A stretch of DNA of 64,000 nucleotides from Thalassobius sp047123305 (lineage in GTDB: Bacteria > Pseudomonadota > Alphaproteobacteria > Rhodobacterales > Rhodobacteraceae): positions 1 through 64,000 of the forward strand of contig NZ_CP138918.1 of the NCBI RefSeq assembly GCF_047123305.1. Direction: 5' to 3'. The number at the start of each line of letters is the position of its first letter. The first letter of the stretch is position 1. This document shows, one piece after another, positions 34,246-42,263 of this stretch. The translations under genes and the position numbers were made by a program. Under the pieces are notes generated by a model, which did not search any database, was not told where the DNA came from, and worked only from the letters and a program-made list of their open reading frames with translations.

Positions 34246-35001
34246 TTAGGAGGAGAGGCGCAGCTCGGCCACGAAATCGTAGGCGTCGCCGCGGTAAAGC
34301 GATTGGGTGAATTCGGCCACACGGCCGCTGTCCAGATAGGAGGTGCGCTGGATCGACAGACCGGCGGTGCCTTCGGCCACGCCCAGGAGGTCACTTTCCG
34401 GCTTTTCCAGATTCACGGCCGAGATTTTCTGCACCGCACGCACGGGCCGTTTGCCGTGCTGTTCCAGCAGTTCATAAAGCGAGGTGCTGACATCCAGCGG
34501 GTTCGGCAGAATGTCCAAGGGCAGCGCCGCCTTTTCCAACGCCATCGGGCGCCCGCCCGCTTCGCGCAGGCGGTAAATTCGGGCCACAGAGGCGTCCGAG
34601 GGCAGACCAAGCGCCACAACCTCTTCTGGCGACGGCAGGAAGACCCCACGCTCCAGCCACTTCGAGGTGGTGTCCAGCCCGCGCCGCTTCATATCGGCGG
34701 TGAAGCTGGTCAGGTGCGATAGGGACTGTTCGACCTTCGGTTCGGCTTCGCGCACAAAAGAGCCAGAGCCCTGACGCTGCACCACAGTGCCTTTTTTGAC
34801 CAGTTCCTGAATGGCCTTGCGTACGGTGACGCGCGACAATTCTGTCAGATCGGCAATTTCACGTTCCGGCGGGAGCGAGCTGTTGGGCTGCAAGATCCCA
34901 TTGTTGATCGCCTCTTCCAGCCGACGGCGCAGCTGCACATAGCGGGGGCCGCCATCTTTCCCAAGCCACCCCTCAGGGCGCAGAAACTCTGCTACATTCA
35001 T
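34246..35001 (-). CDS. GntR/HutC-family regulator of amino-sugar genes
   Basis: The 251-residue protein has an N-terminal GntR winged helix (RYVQLRRRLEEAINNGILQPNSSLPPEREIADL region, then SRVTVRKAIQELVKKGTV) and a C-terminal UTRA ligand domain with PMALEKAALPLDILP near residue 149 and a DSGRVAEFTQSLYRGDAYDF ending, both characteristic of the HutC/NagR branch. Its neighbours nagA, SIS deaminase, kinase and murQ make GlcNAc-6-phosphate or glucosamine-6-phosphate the likely effector. ATG 35001 overlaps the kinase stop as ATGA. Confidence 0.9.
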   Translation of the reverse strand: MNVAEFLRPEGWLGKDGGPRYVQLRRRLEEAINNGILQPNSSLPPEREIADLTELSRVTVRKAIQELVKKGTVVQRQGSGSFVREAEPKVEQSLSHLTSFTADMKRRGLDTTSKWLERGVFLPSPEEVVALGLPSDASVARIYRLREAGGRPMALEKAALPLDILPNPLDVSTSLYELLEQHGKRPVRAVQKISAVNLEKPESDLLGVAEGTAGLSIQRTSYLDSGRVAEFTQSLYRGDAYDFVAELRLSS

Positions 35002-35876
35002 GCGACCAACTCCTCCCGAAATTCTTCTGCCAAGGCCAGCGCCCCCTCCAAAGGCGTGCCAACGGGGGTCACCAGCGCAGCCTGCAACGTCTTTGGCAGG
35101 TATGGCGCATAGACCGGGCCGATGCCACCGGTCAGACACAGGGCCTGTCCGGGCAGGAACCCAAGATCCGCAAGCGAAGCGGCAATATGATCCGCCGCCG
35201 CCGTCATCAGGGACACGGCTTGCCTGTCGCCCTCAGCGGCATGGCGGCTGACCAATTTGGCATAGTGGCCGAACTCTGCCGGTTTGGCAGAGGCGGCAAA
35301 TTCTACAATCGCGGCACTGTCGCCACGGGTGGCCATGATCTCTTCGATCAAAGGCGTGGTCTGGCCCAGGCCATCCACCACAGCCAGGGCGCGGGTCAGC
35401 GCCAGCCGGCCAACCCAGGCGGCGGAGGCTTCATCGCCAAGGATCAATCCCCAACCACCGGCAAGACGCATCTGACCACCGCTTTGCAGCGCAAAAAATG
35501 ACCCGGTGCCACAATGGGCAATCGCGCCATCACGATCCCCCAGGGCGCCGCGCAGGGCAATTGGGCGGTCATCTGCAATGCGGGTGTGGGTCAGCGGCAA
35601 AGCCTGCTCAAGGCGCGTCGCAATCGCCGAACCGGTCACCCCTGCCAGCCCCAGATAGGCCGGCACCTGATAAAGCGCTTCGGGCGCAAGGCCGCTTTGA
35701 CTGGAAAGCGCCGCCAGACCTTCCGTGATCTGATGCACCGCCCCGTCAAAATCAGAGGTGACATTCGCCGATCCCATTTCCACGGACCATTGCCCGGCAG
35801 TACCGGACAAAACCAATCGACACCGGGTTCCCCCGCCATCCACGGCCAAAATGGAATCGTTCTTCGCGTTCAGCAT
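34998..35876 (-). CDS. N-acetylglucosamine kinase, BadF/BadG-type ATPase family
   Basis: The 292-residue protein has the ASKHA ATPase fold: phosphate-1 motif AVDGGGTRCRLVLSG near residue 12, an Asp-containing ALRGALGDRDGAIAHCGTGSFFAL segment near 106-130, GGWGLILGDEASAAWVGR near 139, and LCLTGGIGPVYAPYLP near 247. Bacterial members phosphorylate GlcNAc, glucosamine or MurNAc. In this operon it would make GlcNAc-6-phosphate for NagA or MurNAc-6-phosphate for MurQ. It is the first gene of the minus-strand operon, facing murQ. Confidence 0.85.
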   Translation of the reverse strand: MLNAKNDSILAVDGGGTRCRLVLSGTAGQWSVEMGSANVTSDFDGAVHQITEGLAALSSQSGLAPEALYQVPAYLGLAGVTGSAIATRLEQALPLTHTRIADDRPIALRGALGDRDGAIAHCGTGSFFALQSGGQMRLAGGWGLILGDEASAAWVGRLALTRALAVVDGLGQTTPLIEEIMATRGDSAAIVEFAASAKPAEFGHYAKLVSRHAAEGDRQAVSLMTAAADHIAASLADLGFLPGQALCLTGGIGPVYAPYLPKTLQAALVTPVGTPLEGALALAEEFREELVA

Positions 35877-36044
35877 ATGAACACCTTTATAATACCCATG
35901 ATTAAATTTAAAGACCTAACTAAGACCAAAGCAATCCGATTTTTACGAAATCAGCCCAATTTACGTAACTTTCGAACGACTTTTACAAAATGGTAGACAA
36001 ATGGTATTGCATAGGTATGATTGTCGCAAAGGGGAGAGATTCGA
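35877..36044. promoter_or_regulatory. Divergent AT-rich promoter region, amino-sugar operons
   Basis: This 168-bp gap is far more AT-rich than the genes. For murQ, TAGACA (35994-35999) and TATGAT (36016-36021), 16 bp apart, form a good promoter. Two direct ATGGTA copies (35990 and 36001) are 11 bp apart and overlap the -35/spacer, a possible GntR site. Three related TTTAC-AA units lie near 35943, 35961 and 35982. The minus-strand promoter must lie near 35880-35930 but was not assigned. Confidence 0.45.
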
Positions 36045-36932
36045 TTGAGCCAATCTGCAACAGAACAGCTCCATAAGGATGCGAAGGGCCTGGATGCCCG
36101 CGACGCTGCTGAAATGGCGGCCATCCTTGCCGCTGGCCAACAGGCCGCTGCAGGCGCTGTTGATGGCGCGGTCGGGTCGATCTGCGCAGGTGCCAAATCC
36201 ATGGCGGCCTCGCTGCAAACCTCTGGGTCTCTTTATTATATTGCCGCGGGCTCTTCTGGACTGATGGCCGCCGCCGACGCGATGGAGCTGGGGGGCACAT
36301 TCGGCATCCCTGCCAGCCGCATCAATATCCTGATGGCCGGCGGCGTGCCGACCTCGGCGGAAATGCCAGGCGATACCGAAGATGATCGCGACGCGTTGAC
36401 CACAGCGCTTGCAAATCTCAGCGCCGCGGACACGATCCTTGCTGTCTCCGCCTCAGGCACCACCCCCTACACGATGGAAGCGGTGCGCATTGCCAAACCA
36501 ACGGGCGCCACCGTGATTGGAATTGCCAACAACCCCGACACGCCGCTGCTGAAGGCCGCCGATCACGCCATTTTGCTGCCCACCCCGCCCGAGGTGATCT
36601 CGGGCTCGACCCGTATGGGCGCGGGCACGGCACAGAAAATTGCGCTGAATATGCTGTCGACCCTGATGGCCAAAGAGCTGGGCCATATCCACGACGGGAT
36701 GATGGTCAACATGCATGCCGACAACACCAAACTGCGCGGCCGCGCACGCCAGATCGTGCGCACCATCGCCAAGGTGGATGACGCCACCGCCAGCGCAGCG
36801 CTGAAAACCACTGGCGGCGCTTTGAAACCCGCCATTCTGATTGCAGCAGGGGCTGAGACCGCAGAAGCGGCGCAGGCCTTGCTGGATAGCAGCAAAGGGC
36901 ATCTCCGCCCTGCCCTGCAAAGACTGACTTGA
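36045..36932 (+). CDS. murQ: N-acetylmuramic acid 6-phosphate etherase
   Basis: The 295-residue SIS-domain protein matches MurQ: LYYIAAGSSGLMAAADAMELGGTFG region near residue 65, ILAVSASGTTPYTMEAVRIAK near 141, and VISGSTRMGAGTAQKIALNMLSTL near 186, with the family's ISGSTRMKAGT-like signature. It splits the lactyl ether of MurNAc-6-phosphate, giving GlcNAc-6-phosphate and D-lactate for cell-wall sugar recycling or uptake. I chose TTG 36045 because GGGGAGAG lies 7 bp upstream; another TTG at 36021 has no such site. It is the first gene of the transport operon. Confidence 0.92.
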   Translation: MSQSATEQLHKDAKGLDARDAAEMAAILAAGQQAAAGAVDGAVGSICAGAKSMAASLQTSGSLYYIAAGSSGLMAAADAMELGGTFGIPASRINILMAGGVPTSAEMPGDTEDDRDALTTALANLSAADTILAVSASGTTPYTMEAVRIAKPTGATVIGIANNPDTPLLKAADHAILLPTPPEVISGSTRMGAGTAQKIALNMLSTLMAKELGHIHDGMMVNMHADNTKLRGRARQIVRTIAKVDDATASAALKTTGGALKPAILIAAGAETAEAAQALLDSSKGHLRPALQRLT

Positions 36933-36966
36933 ACCACTTTACGTTTTACCAACCGGGAGGAAGACC

Positions 36967-38220
36967 ATGAAACGTACTACTCTGGCCGCACTGCTGATGG
37001 GCACCACGCTCACCGCAACCGGCGCAATGGCCCAGGACGTCACCCTGACCATCGAAAGCTGGCGCAACGACGACCTGACCCTGTGGCAGGACAAGATCAT
37101 CCCCGCCTTTGAAGCTGCCAACCCTGGCATCAAAGTAAAGTTCACCCCCTCGGCCCCGACCGAGTATAACGCGGTGCTGAACTCCAAGCTGGATGCCGGT
37201 TCCGCTGGGGACCTGATCACCTGCCGTCCGTTCGACGCTTCACTGGCGCTGTTCGAAGCAGGCCACCTGGCCGACCTCGACGATATGGACGCGATGAACA
37301 ACTTCTCGTCCGTGGCCAAATCGGCCTGGCAGAACGATGATGGCTCCGCCAGCTTCTGTGTGCCGATGGCATCGGTGATCCACGGCTTCATCTACAACGC
37401 CGACGCCTTCAAAGAGGTTGGTGTTGAAGTCCCCACCACCGAGGCAGAATTCTTTGCCGCGCTGGAAGCTTTCAAGGCCGATGGCAGCTACATCCCGATG
37501 GCGATGGGCACCAACGACCAGTGGGAAGCCGCCACCATGGGCTACAACAACATCGGTCCGAACTACTGGAAAGGTGAAGAAGGCCGTCGTGCGCTGATCG
37601 CCGGTGAGCAGAAGCTGACCGACGAAGCCTGGGTTGCCCCCTACGCCACCCTGGCGAAATGGGGTGAGTATCTGGGCATGGGCTACGAAGCACAGACCTA
37701 CCCGGACAGCCAGAACCTGTTCACCCTGGGCCGTGCAGCCATCTACCCTGCTGGTTCGTGGGAAATCACTGGCTTCAACGCGCAGGCTGATTTCGAAATG
37801 GGCGCCTTCAAAGCGCCGGTTCAGAACGCAGGCGACACCTGCTACATCTCGGATCACACCGACATCGGCATCGGCATGAACGCCAACACTGCCAACCCCG
37901 AAGCGGCTAAGGCCTTCCTGTCTTGGGTGGCTTCGCCTGAGTTCGCGTCGATCTTCGGCAACGCGCTGCCGGGCTTCTTCCCGCTGTCCAACACCCCTGT
38001 TGAACTGGAAGATCCGCTGGCAAAGGAATTCGTGTCCTGGCGTGGTGAATGTGAGTCGACCATCCGTTCGACCTACCAGATCCTGTCGCGTGGCACGCCG
38101 AACCTGGAAAACGACACCTGGGGTGCATCGGTTGCGGCCATCAAGGGCACCGAAACCCCCGAAGCTCTGGGTGCCAAGCTGCAGAACGGCCTGGCCTCCT
38201 GGTACGCGCCGCAGCAGTAA
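36967..38220 (+). CDS. Amino-sugar ABC transporter periplasmic binding protein
   Basis: The 417-residue protein has a signal peptide, MKRTTLAALLMGTTLTATGA, ending AMA-QD. The mature part is a family 1 solute-binding protein, with IPAFEAANPGIKVKFTP near residue 46, GDLITCRPFDASLALFEAGH near 80, and YNNIGPNYWKGEEG near 186. A GGGAGGAAG site precedes the ATG. It is the periplasmic receptor of the importer encoded next. GlcNAc, chito-oligosaccharide or a MurNAc sugar are the likely ligands because of murQ and nagA; the sequence alone does not distinguish them. Confidence 0.9.
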   Translation: MKRTTLAALLMGTTLTATGAMAQDVTLTIESWRNDDLTLWQDKIIPAFEAANPGIKVKFTPSAPTEYNAVLNSKLDAGSAGDLITCRPFDASLALFEAGHLADLDDMDAMNNFSSVAKSAWQNDDGSASFCVPMASVIHGFIYNADAFKEVGVEVPTTEAEFFAALEAFKADGSYIPMAMGTNDQWEAATMGYNNIGPNYWKGEEGRRALIAGEQKLTDEAWVAPYATLAKWGEYLGMGYEAQTYPDSQNLFTLGRAAIYPAGSWEITGFNAQADFEMGAFKAPVQNAGDTCYISDHTDIGIGMNANTANPEAAKAFLSWVASPEFASIFGNALPGFFPLSNTPVELEDPLAKEFVSWRGECESTIRSTYQILSRGTPNLENDTWGASVAAIKGTETPEALGAKLQNGLASWYAPQQ

Positions 38221-38242
38221 GCTGATCTAAACACTACCTTTT

Positions 38243-38265
38243 CCGGGCGGCCATGTGCCGCCCGG
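38243..38265 (+). terminator. Intercistronic hairpin after the binding-protein gene
   Basis: CCGGGCGGC and GCCGCCCGG form a perfect 9-bp stem with a CATGT loop, followed by TTCCCTCT. It lies between the binding-protein stop and the permease ribosome site, where partial termination or 3'-end protection would raise the binding-protein level. Confidence 0.65.
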
Positions 38266-38290
38266 TTCCCTCTCACTCGGAGGTTTCCCC

Positions 38291-39205
38291 ATGCAGAAGC
38301 GCCGCTTCCCCTGGCACATCCCCGTTTTCCTTGCACCAGCCGTTATCATCTACACGCTGGTCATGATTTTCCCGCTCTTCAACACGTTGCGCCTGTCGCT
38401 CTTTTCCAAGATCGATCAGGAACGGGTCTATGTGGGTCTTGAAAACTTCCGCACGCTGTTCTTGGACCCGATCTGGTCCGAGCAATTCTGGAACGCCCTT
38501 GCAAACAATTTCTGGTTCTTCCTCATCCATATGGTGGTGCAGAACCCAATCGGCGTCGCCCTCGCCGCGATCCTGAGCCACCCGCGCCTGCGGTTTGCTG
38601 CGCTCTATCGCTCTGCGATCTTCATTCCGACGATCCTCAGCTTTGTGATCGTGGGCTTTGCCTGGAAACTGATCCTGTCGCCGATCTGGGGCATTGCGCC
38701 TTCGATGCTGGACGCGGTGGGTCTGAAATCCCTCTTCGCGCCCTGGCTGGGCAAGGAAGAATACGCGCTGACCACATTGGCACTGGTTTCGGTCTGGCAG
38801 TTCGTCGGCATCCCGATGATGCTGATCTACGCCGCCCTTCTGTCGATCCCCGAAGAGGTTCTGGAAGCGGGTGAGATTGACGGTATCACCGGCATGTCCG
38901 CCTTCTGGAAGATCAAACTGCCGCTGATCCTGCCCTCCATCGGGATCATCTCCATCCTGACCTTTGTGGGCAACTTCAACGCCTTCGACCTGATCTATGC
39001 CGCCCAAGGCGCATTGGCGGGGCCGGACTATTCAACCGATATCCTTGGCACTTTCATGTACCGGACCTTCTTTGGCTTCCAGCTGCAACTGGGCGATCCG
39101 CATATGGGATCGGCAATTGCTTCGGCCATGTTCGGCATCATTCTGGTGGGTGTCTGTATCTACCTCTTCGGCATCCAGACCCGGATGCGCCGCTATCAGA
39201 TGTGA
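38291..39205 (+). CDS. Amino-sugar ABC transporter permease, MalF type
   Basis: The 304-residue membrane protein starts at ATG 38291, with CGGAGG upstream. It has a first helix IPVFLAPAVIIYTLVMIFPL near residue 9, six segments in all, and the EAA loop EAGEIDGITGMSAFWKIKLPL near 194. It forms the channel with the next gene, 10 bp downstream. Length and layout are normal for CUT1 permeases. Confidence 0.92.
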   Translation: MQKRRFPWHIPVFLAPAVIIYTLVMIFPLFNTLRLSLFSKIDQERVYVGLENFRTLFLDPIWSEQFWNALANNFWFFLIHMVVQNPIGVALAAILSHPRLRFAALYRSAIFIPTILSFVIVGFAWKLILSPIWGIAPSMLDAVGLKSLFAPWLGKEEYALTTLALVSVWQFVGIPMMLIYAALLSIPEEVLEAGEIDGITGMSAFWKIKLPLILPSIGIISILTFVGNFNAFDLIYAAQGALAGPDYSTDILGTFMYRTFFGFQLQLGDPHMGSAIASAMFGIILVGVCIYLFGIQTRMRRYQM

Positions 39206-39215
39206 GGGCTGAGAT

Positions 39216-40055
39216 ATGAACAAGGCACGCAACAACCCGTTCAACCTCTTTGCCATGCATGGGGCGTTGATCCTCTACACTCTGATCGCGCTGTTTCCGG
39301 TCTTTGTGATCCTGATCAACAGCTTCAAATCGCGCAAAGCCATCTTCCGCGAACCGCTGGCCCTGCCAGATGCGGACAGCTTCTCGATGATTGGCTACCA
39401 GACGGTGATGAAACAGGGGGATTTCTTCCTCTATTTCCAGAACTCCTTCATCGTGACGGTCGCTTCGCTGTTCTTTGTGCTGCTGTTTGGCGCCATGGCG
39501 GCCTTTGCGCTGGCCGAGTATCGGTTCAAGGGCAACACGCTGATGGGTCTTTATCTGGCGCTGGGGATCATGATCCCGATCCGGATCGGCACCGTCGCCA
39601 TTCTGGAACTGATGGTGCAGACCGGTCTGGTCAACACCCTCTGGGCGCTGATCCTCGTCTACACTGCACAGGGCCTGCCGCTGGCGGTCTTCATCCTGAG
39701 CGAGTTCATGCGGCAGGTCAGCGATGATCTGAAGAACGCAGGCCGGATTGATGGCTTGAGTGAATACACCATCTTCTTCCGTCTGGTGCTGCCGCTGGTG
39801 CGCCCCGCGATGGCGACGGTGGCGGTGTTCAACATGATCCCGATCTGGAACGACCTGTGGTTCCCCCTGATCCTGGCCCCGGCCGAGGAAACCAAAACCC
39901 TGACGTTGGGCAGCCAGGTCTTCATCGGTCAGTTTGTGACCGACTGGAACGCGGTTCTGTCCGCCCTGTCGATGGCGATCCTGCCGGTGTTGATCCTCTA
40001 TGTGATCTTCTCACGCCAGCTGATCCGCGGCATCACCTCGGGAGCTGTGAAATGA
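39216..40055 (+). CDS. Amino-sugar ABC transporter permease, MalG type
   Basis: The 279-residue membrane protein has a first helix ALILYTLIALFPVFVILINSF near residue 17, the EAA-loop equivalent NAGRIDGLSEYTIFFRLVLPL near 170, and IPIWNDLWFPLILAP near 208. It ends with LIRGITSGAVK, the common MalG-type C-terminus. It pairs with the permease upstream. The stop overlaps the Gfo/Idh/MocA start as ATGA, so that enzyme is translationally tied to the transporter. Confidence 0.92.
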   Translation: MNKARNNPFNLFAMHGALILYTLIALFPVFVILINSFKSRKAIFREPLALPDADSFSMIGYQTVMKQGDFFLYFQNSFIVTVASLFFVLLFGAMAAFALAEYRFKGNTLMGLYLALGIMIPIRIGTVAILELMVQTGLVNTLWALILVYTAQGLPLAVFILSEFMRQVSDDLKNAGRIDGLSEYTIFFRLVLPLVRPAMATVAVFNMIPIWNDLWFPLILAPAEETKTLTLGSQVFIGQFVTDWNAVLSALSMAILPVLILYVIFSRQLIRGITSGAVK

Positions 40056-41071
40056 CCCGTGTTCTGATTGCAGGCCTGGGCAATATGGGCCTGTCCCATG
40101 CCCTGGCCCATCACAACCACCCCGACGCCGAGGTGGTGGGGCTGGTCAACCGCTCAGGCGTGGTGGATCATCCCGAACTGGGCCAATACCCGGCCTATTC
40201 GGACTTTGCCACCGCGCTGGCAGAGACGAAACCCGATCTGGCCGTGATCGCCACCTATTCCGACAGCCACGCAGATTATGCCTGCGCGGCGATGGAGGCA
40301 GGCGCGCATGTGTTCATCGAAAAGCCACTGGCCACAACGGTGGCCGATGCAGAGCGGGTAGTCGCCAAGGCCGTGGAGACCGGCCGCAAGCTGGTGATCG
40401 GCTATATCCTGCGCCACCACCCATCCTGGGTCCGGCTGATCAAAGAGGCCCGCGGCCTTGGAGGGCCTTACGTCTTCCGGATGAACCTGAACCAGCAAAG
40501 TTCTGGTGCCGAGTGGGAGACCCACAAGAACCTGATGCAGACCACCAGCCCGATCGTGGATTGCGGAGTGCATTACGTCGATGTCATGTGCCAGATCACC
40601 GATGCCAAACCGGTGAAGGTCAACGGCATGGGGCTGCGCCTCAGCGATGAGATCGCTGAAGGTATGTACAACTACGGCCAGCTGCAGGTCATCTTCGATG
40701 ATGGCTCCGTCGGCTGGTACGAGGCCGGCTGGGGCCCGATGATGTCGGAGACCGCGTTCTTCGTGAAAGATGTGGTCAGCCCGAACGGATCGGTCTCGAT
40801 CGTGGAAGGCGATAAGTCTGAATCCTCGGATGTGGACAGCCACACGGCCGTGGGCAGCCTGTTGGTGCATCGCACTGAAGGCGGCACGGTGATCGATCTG
40901 CCAAACGAGCCGGGGCACCAAGAGCTCTGCGATGCGGAACAGGCCTATATCCTGCGCGCCATTGCCGAAGACATCGACCTGACCCGCCACATGAATGACG
41001 CCGTGCAGTCCCTGCGCATCTGCCTTGCGGCAGATGAAAGCATCCGCACCGGCCAACCGATTAATCTATAG
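40052..41071 (+). CDS. Gfo/Idh/MocA-family oxidoreductase inside the amino-sugar transport operon
   Basis: The 339-residue protein has an N-terminal Rossmann fold (VLIAGLGNMGLSHALAHH), the catalytic motif FIEKPLATT near residue 90, GYILRHHPSW near 121, and SPIVDCGVHYVDVMCQ near 167 with the usual Asp and His. Such enzymes oxidise or epimerise sugars with NAD(P). It starts at ATG 40052 by ATGA overlap with the permease and is followed by the ATPase gene 9 bp later. It has no place in the known NagA/MurQ steps; its substrate is unknown. Confidence 0.85.
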   Translation: MTRVLIAGLGNMGLSHALAHHNHPDAEVVGLVNRSGVVDHPELGQYPAYSDFATALAETKPDLAVIATYSDSHADYACAAMEAGAHVFIEKPLATTVADAERVVAKAVETGRKLVIGYILRHHPSWVRLIKEARGLGGPYVFRMNLNQQSSGAEWETHKNLMQTTSPIVDCGVHYVDVMCQITDAKPVKVNGMGLRLSDEIAEGMYNYGQLQVIFDDGSVGWYEAGWGPMMSETAFFVKDVVSPNGSVSIVEGDKSESSDVDSHTAVGSLLVHRTEGGTVIDLPNEPGHQELCDAEQAYILRAIAEDIDLTRHMNDAVQSLRICLAADESIRTGQPINL

Positions 41072-41080
41072 GAGCGCACC

Positions 41081-42076
41081 ATGACCGCATTGTCGCTGAG
41101 TAACGTCAACAAATCCTTTGGTTCGGTCCATGTGCTGAAGGACATCAACCTCGAAGTCGAAGAAGGCGAGTTCGTCGTCTTCGTCGGCCCCTCGGGCTGT
41201 GGTAAATCCACCCTCCTGCGGGTCATCGCCGGGTTGGAGGATGCCTCGTCCGGTGAAATCACCATCGGCGAAGACAACGTCACCCTGGCGCCGCCGGCCA
41301 AACGTGGCATCGCGATGGTGTTCCAGAGCTACGCGCTCTACCCGCACCTCAACGTGCGCAACAACATGACGCTGGCGCTGAAACAGGCGAAACGCCCCAA
41401 GGATGTCATCGACGCCCGCGTCGCCGAGGCCAGCCGGATGCTGAACCTTGAACAATATCTGGACCGCTACCCCTCGGAACTGTCCGGTGGTCAGCGCCAG
41501 CGGGTTGCCATTGGCCGCGCCATTGTCCGTCAGCCGAAACTTTTCCTGTTTGACGAACCGCTATCGAACCTGGATGCGGCGCTGCGGATGAACACCCGGA
41601 TCGAGATCGCCAATCTGCACCGCCAGCTGGACGCCTCGATGATCTACGTGACCCACGACCAGACCGAAGCGATGACGCTGGCCGATAAAATCGTGGTGCT
41701 GCGCGACGGTCGGGTGGAACAGATCGGCTCGCCGATGGAGCTTTACAACAACCCCGCCAACCAGTTTGTTGCGGGTTTCCTTGGCTCGCCCTCAATGAAC
41801 TTTGTCCCTGCCGACAAGGTCACCCCGGGCGATCTGCGCACCCTGGGTGTCCGCCCCGAAGACCTGACCATCAGCGACGACGGTCAGTTGAAGGGGCAAG
41901 TCACCCATGTGGAACATCTGGGCGGCGACACCAACGTTCTGGTAAACATGGATGAGCATATCATCACCCTGCGTCTGTTTGGTCAGCACCCTGTTAAAGT
42001 GGGCGAAACCATTGGTCTGGGATTTGATCCGGCCCGCGCCTACCTGTTTGATCAGAACGGCCAGCGCGTCGCCTAA
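41081..42076 (+). CDS. Amino-sugar ABC transporter ATP-binding protein, MalK/UgpC type
   Basis: The 331-residue protein has Walker A GPSGCGKST near residue 36, VFQSYALYPHL near 79, signature ELSGGQRQRVAIGRA near 133, LFLFDEPLSNLDAAL near 154 and YVTHDQTEAMTLADKI near 189. A shorter than usual TOBE region follows (LGVRPEDLTIS). It energises the permeases encoded at 38291-40055. It is the last gene of the plus-strand operon, ahead of a strong terminator. Confidence 0.93.
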   Translation: MTALSLSNVNKSFGSVHVLKDINLEVEEGEFVVFVGPSGCGKSTLLRVIAGLEDASSGEITIGEDNVTLAPPAKRGIAMVFQSYALYPHLNVRNNMTLALKQAKRPKDVIDARVAEASRMLNLEQYLDRYPSELSGGQRQRVAIGRAIVRQPKLFLFDEPLSNLDAALRMNTRIEIANLHRQLDASMIYVTHDQTEAMTLADKIVVLRDGRVEQIGSPMELYNNPANQFVAGFLGSPSMNFVPADKVTPGDLRTLGVRPEDLTISDDGQLKGQVTHVEHLGGDTNVLVNMDEHIITLRLFGQHPVKVGETIGLGFDPARAYLFDQNGQRVA

Positions 42077-42097
42077 CGCACCCCAAATCCCTTGCAG

Positions 42098-42128
42098 AAA
42101 GGCGGGCCCCGGGCCCGCCTTTTTTGTT
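42098..42128 (+). terminator. Rho-independent terminator after the amino-sugar operon
   Basis: AAGGCGGGCCC and GGGCCCGCCTT form a perfect GC-rich stem with almost no loop, followed by TTTTTTGTTG. It lies about 25 bp after the ATPase stop. Confidence 0.92.
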
Positions 42129-42161
42129 GTGCCGCGAAGTTCCCTTTCGCCCAATTCTTAA

Positions 42162-42177
42162 GCGAAACCGGTTGCGG
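42162..42177. promoter_or_regulatory. LacI-type operator 1 upstream of the 42.3 kb regulator
   Basis: GCGAAACCGGTTGCGG keeps the core of the perfect palindrome 54 bp downstream with a few changed positions. It is one of two sites in the LacI gene's own promoter region. Confidence 0.55.
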
Positions 42178-42215
42178 ATGCCGAAGTTCATTACAGAATT
42201 TTCACGAATACGTTG

Positions 42216-42231
42216 CCGAAACCGGTTTCGG
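42216..42231. promoter_or_regulatory. LacI-type operator 2 upstream of the 42.3 kb regulator
   Basis: CCGAAACCGGTTTCGG is a perfect 16-bp palindrome with the central CG of LacI-family sites. It lies 33 bp upstream of the regulator's GTG start, and its sequence differs from the inositol operator (GAAAC versus GCAAC flanks), so the two LacI proteins should be insulated from each other. Confidence 0.75.
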
Positions 42232-42263
42232 GCCTCTTTCTGAAAGTGGGAGGACGAATCGAC

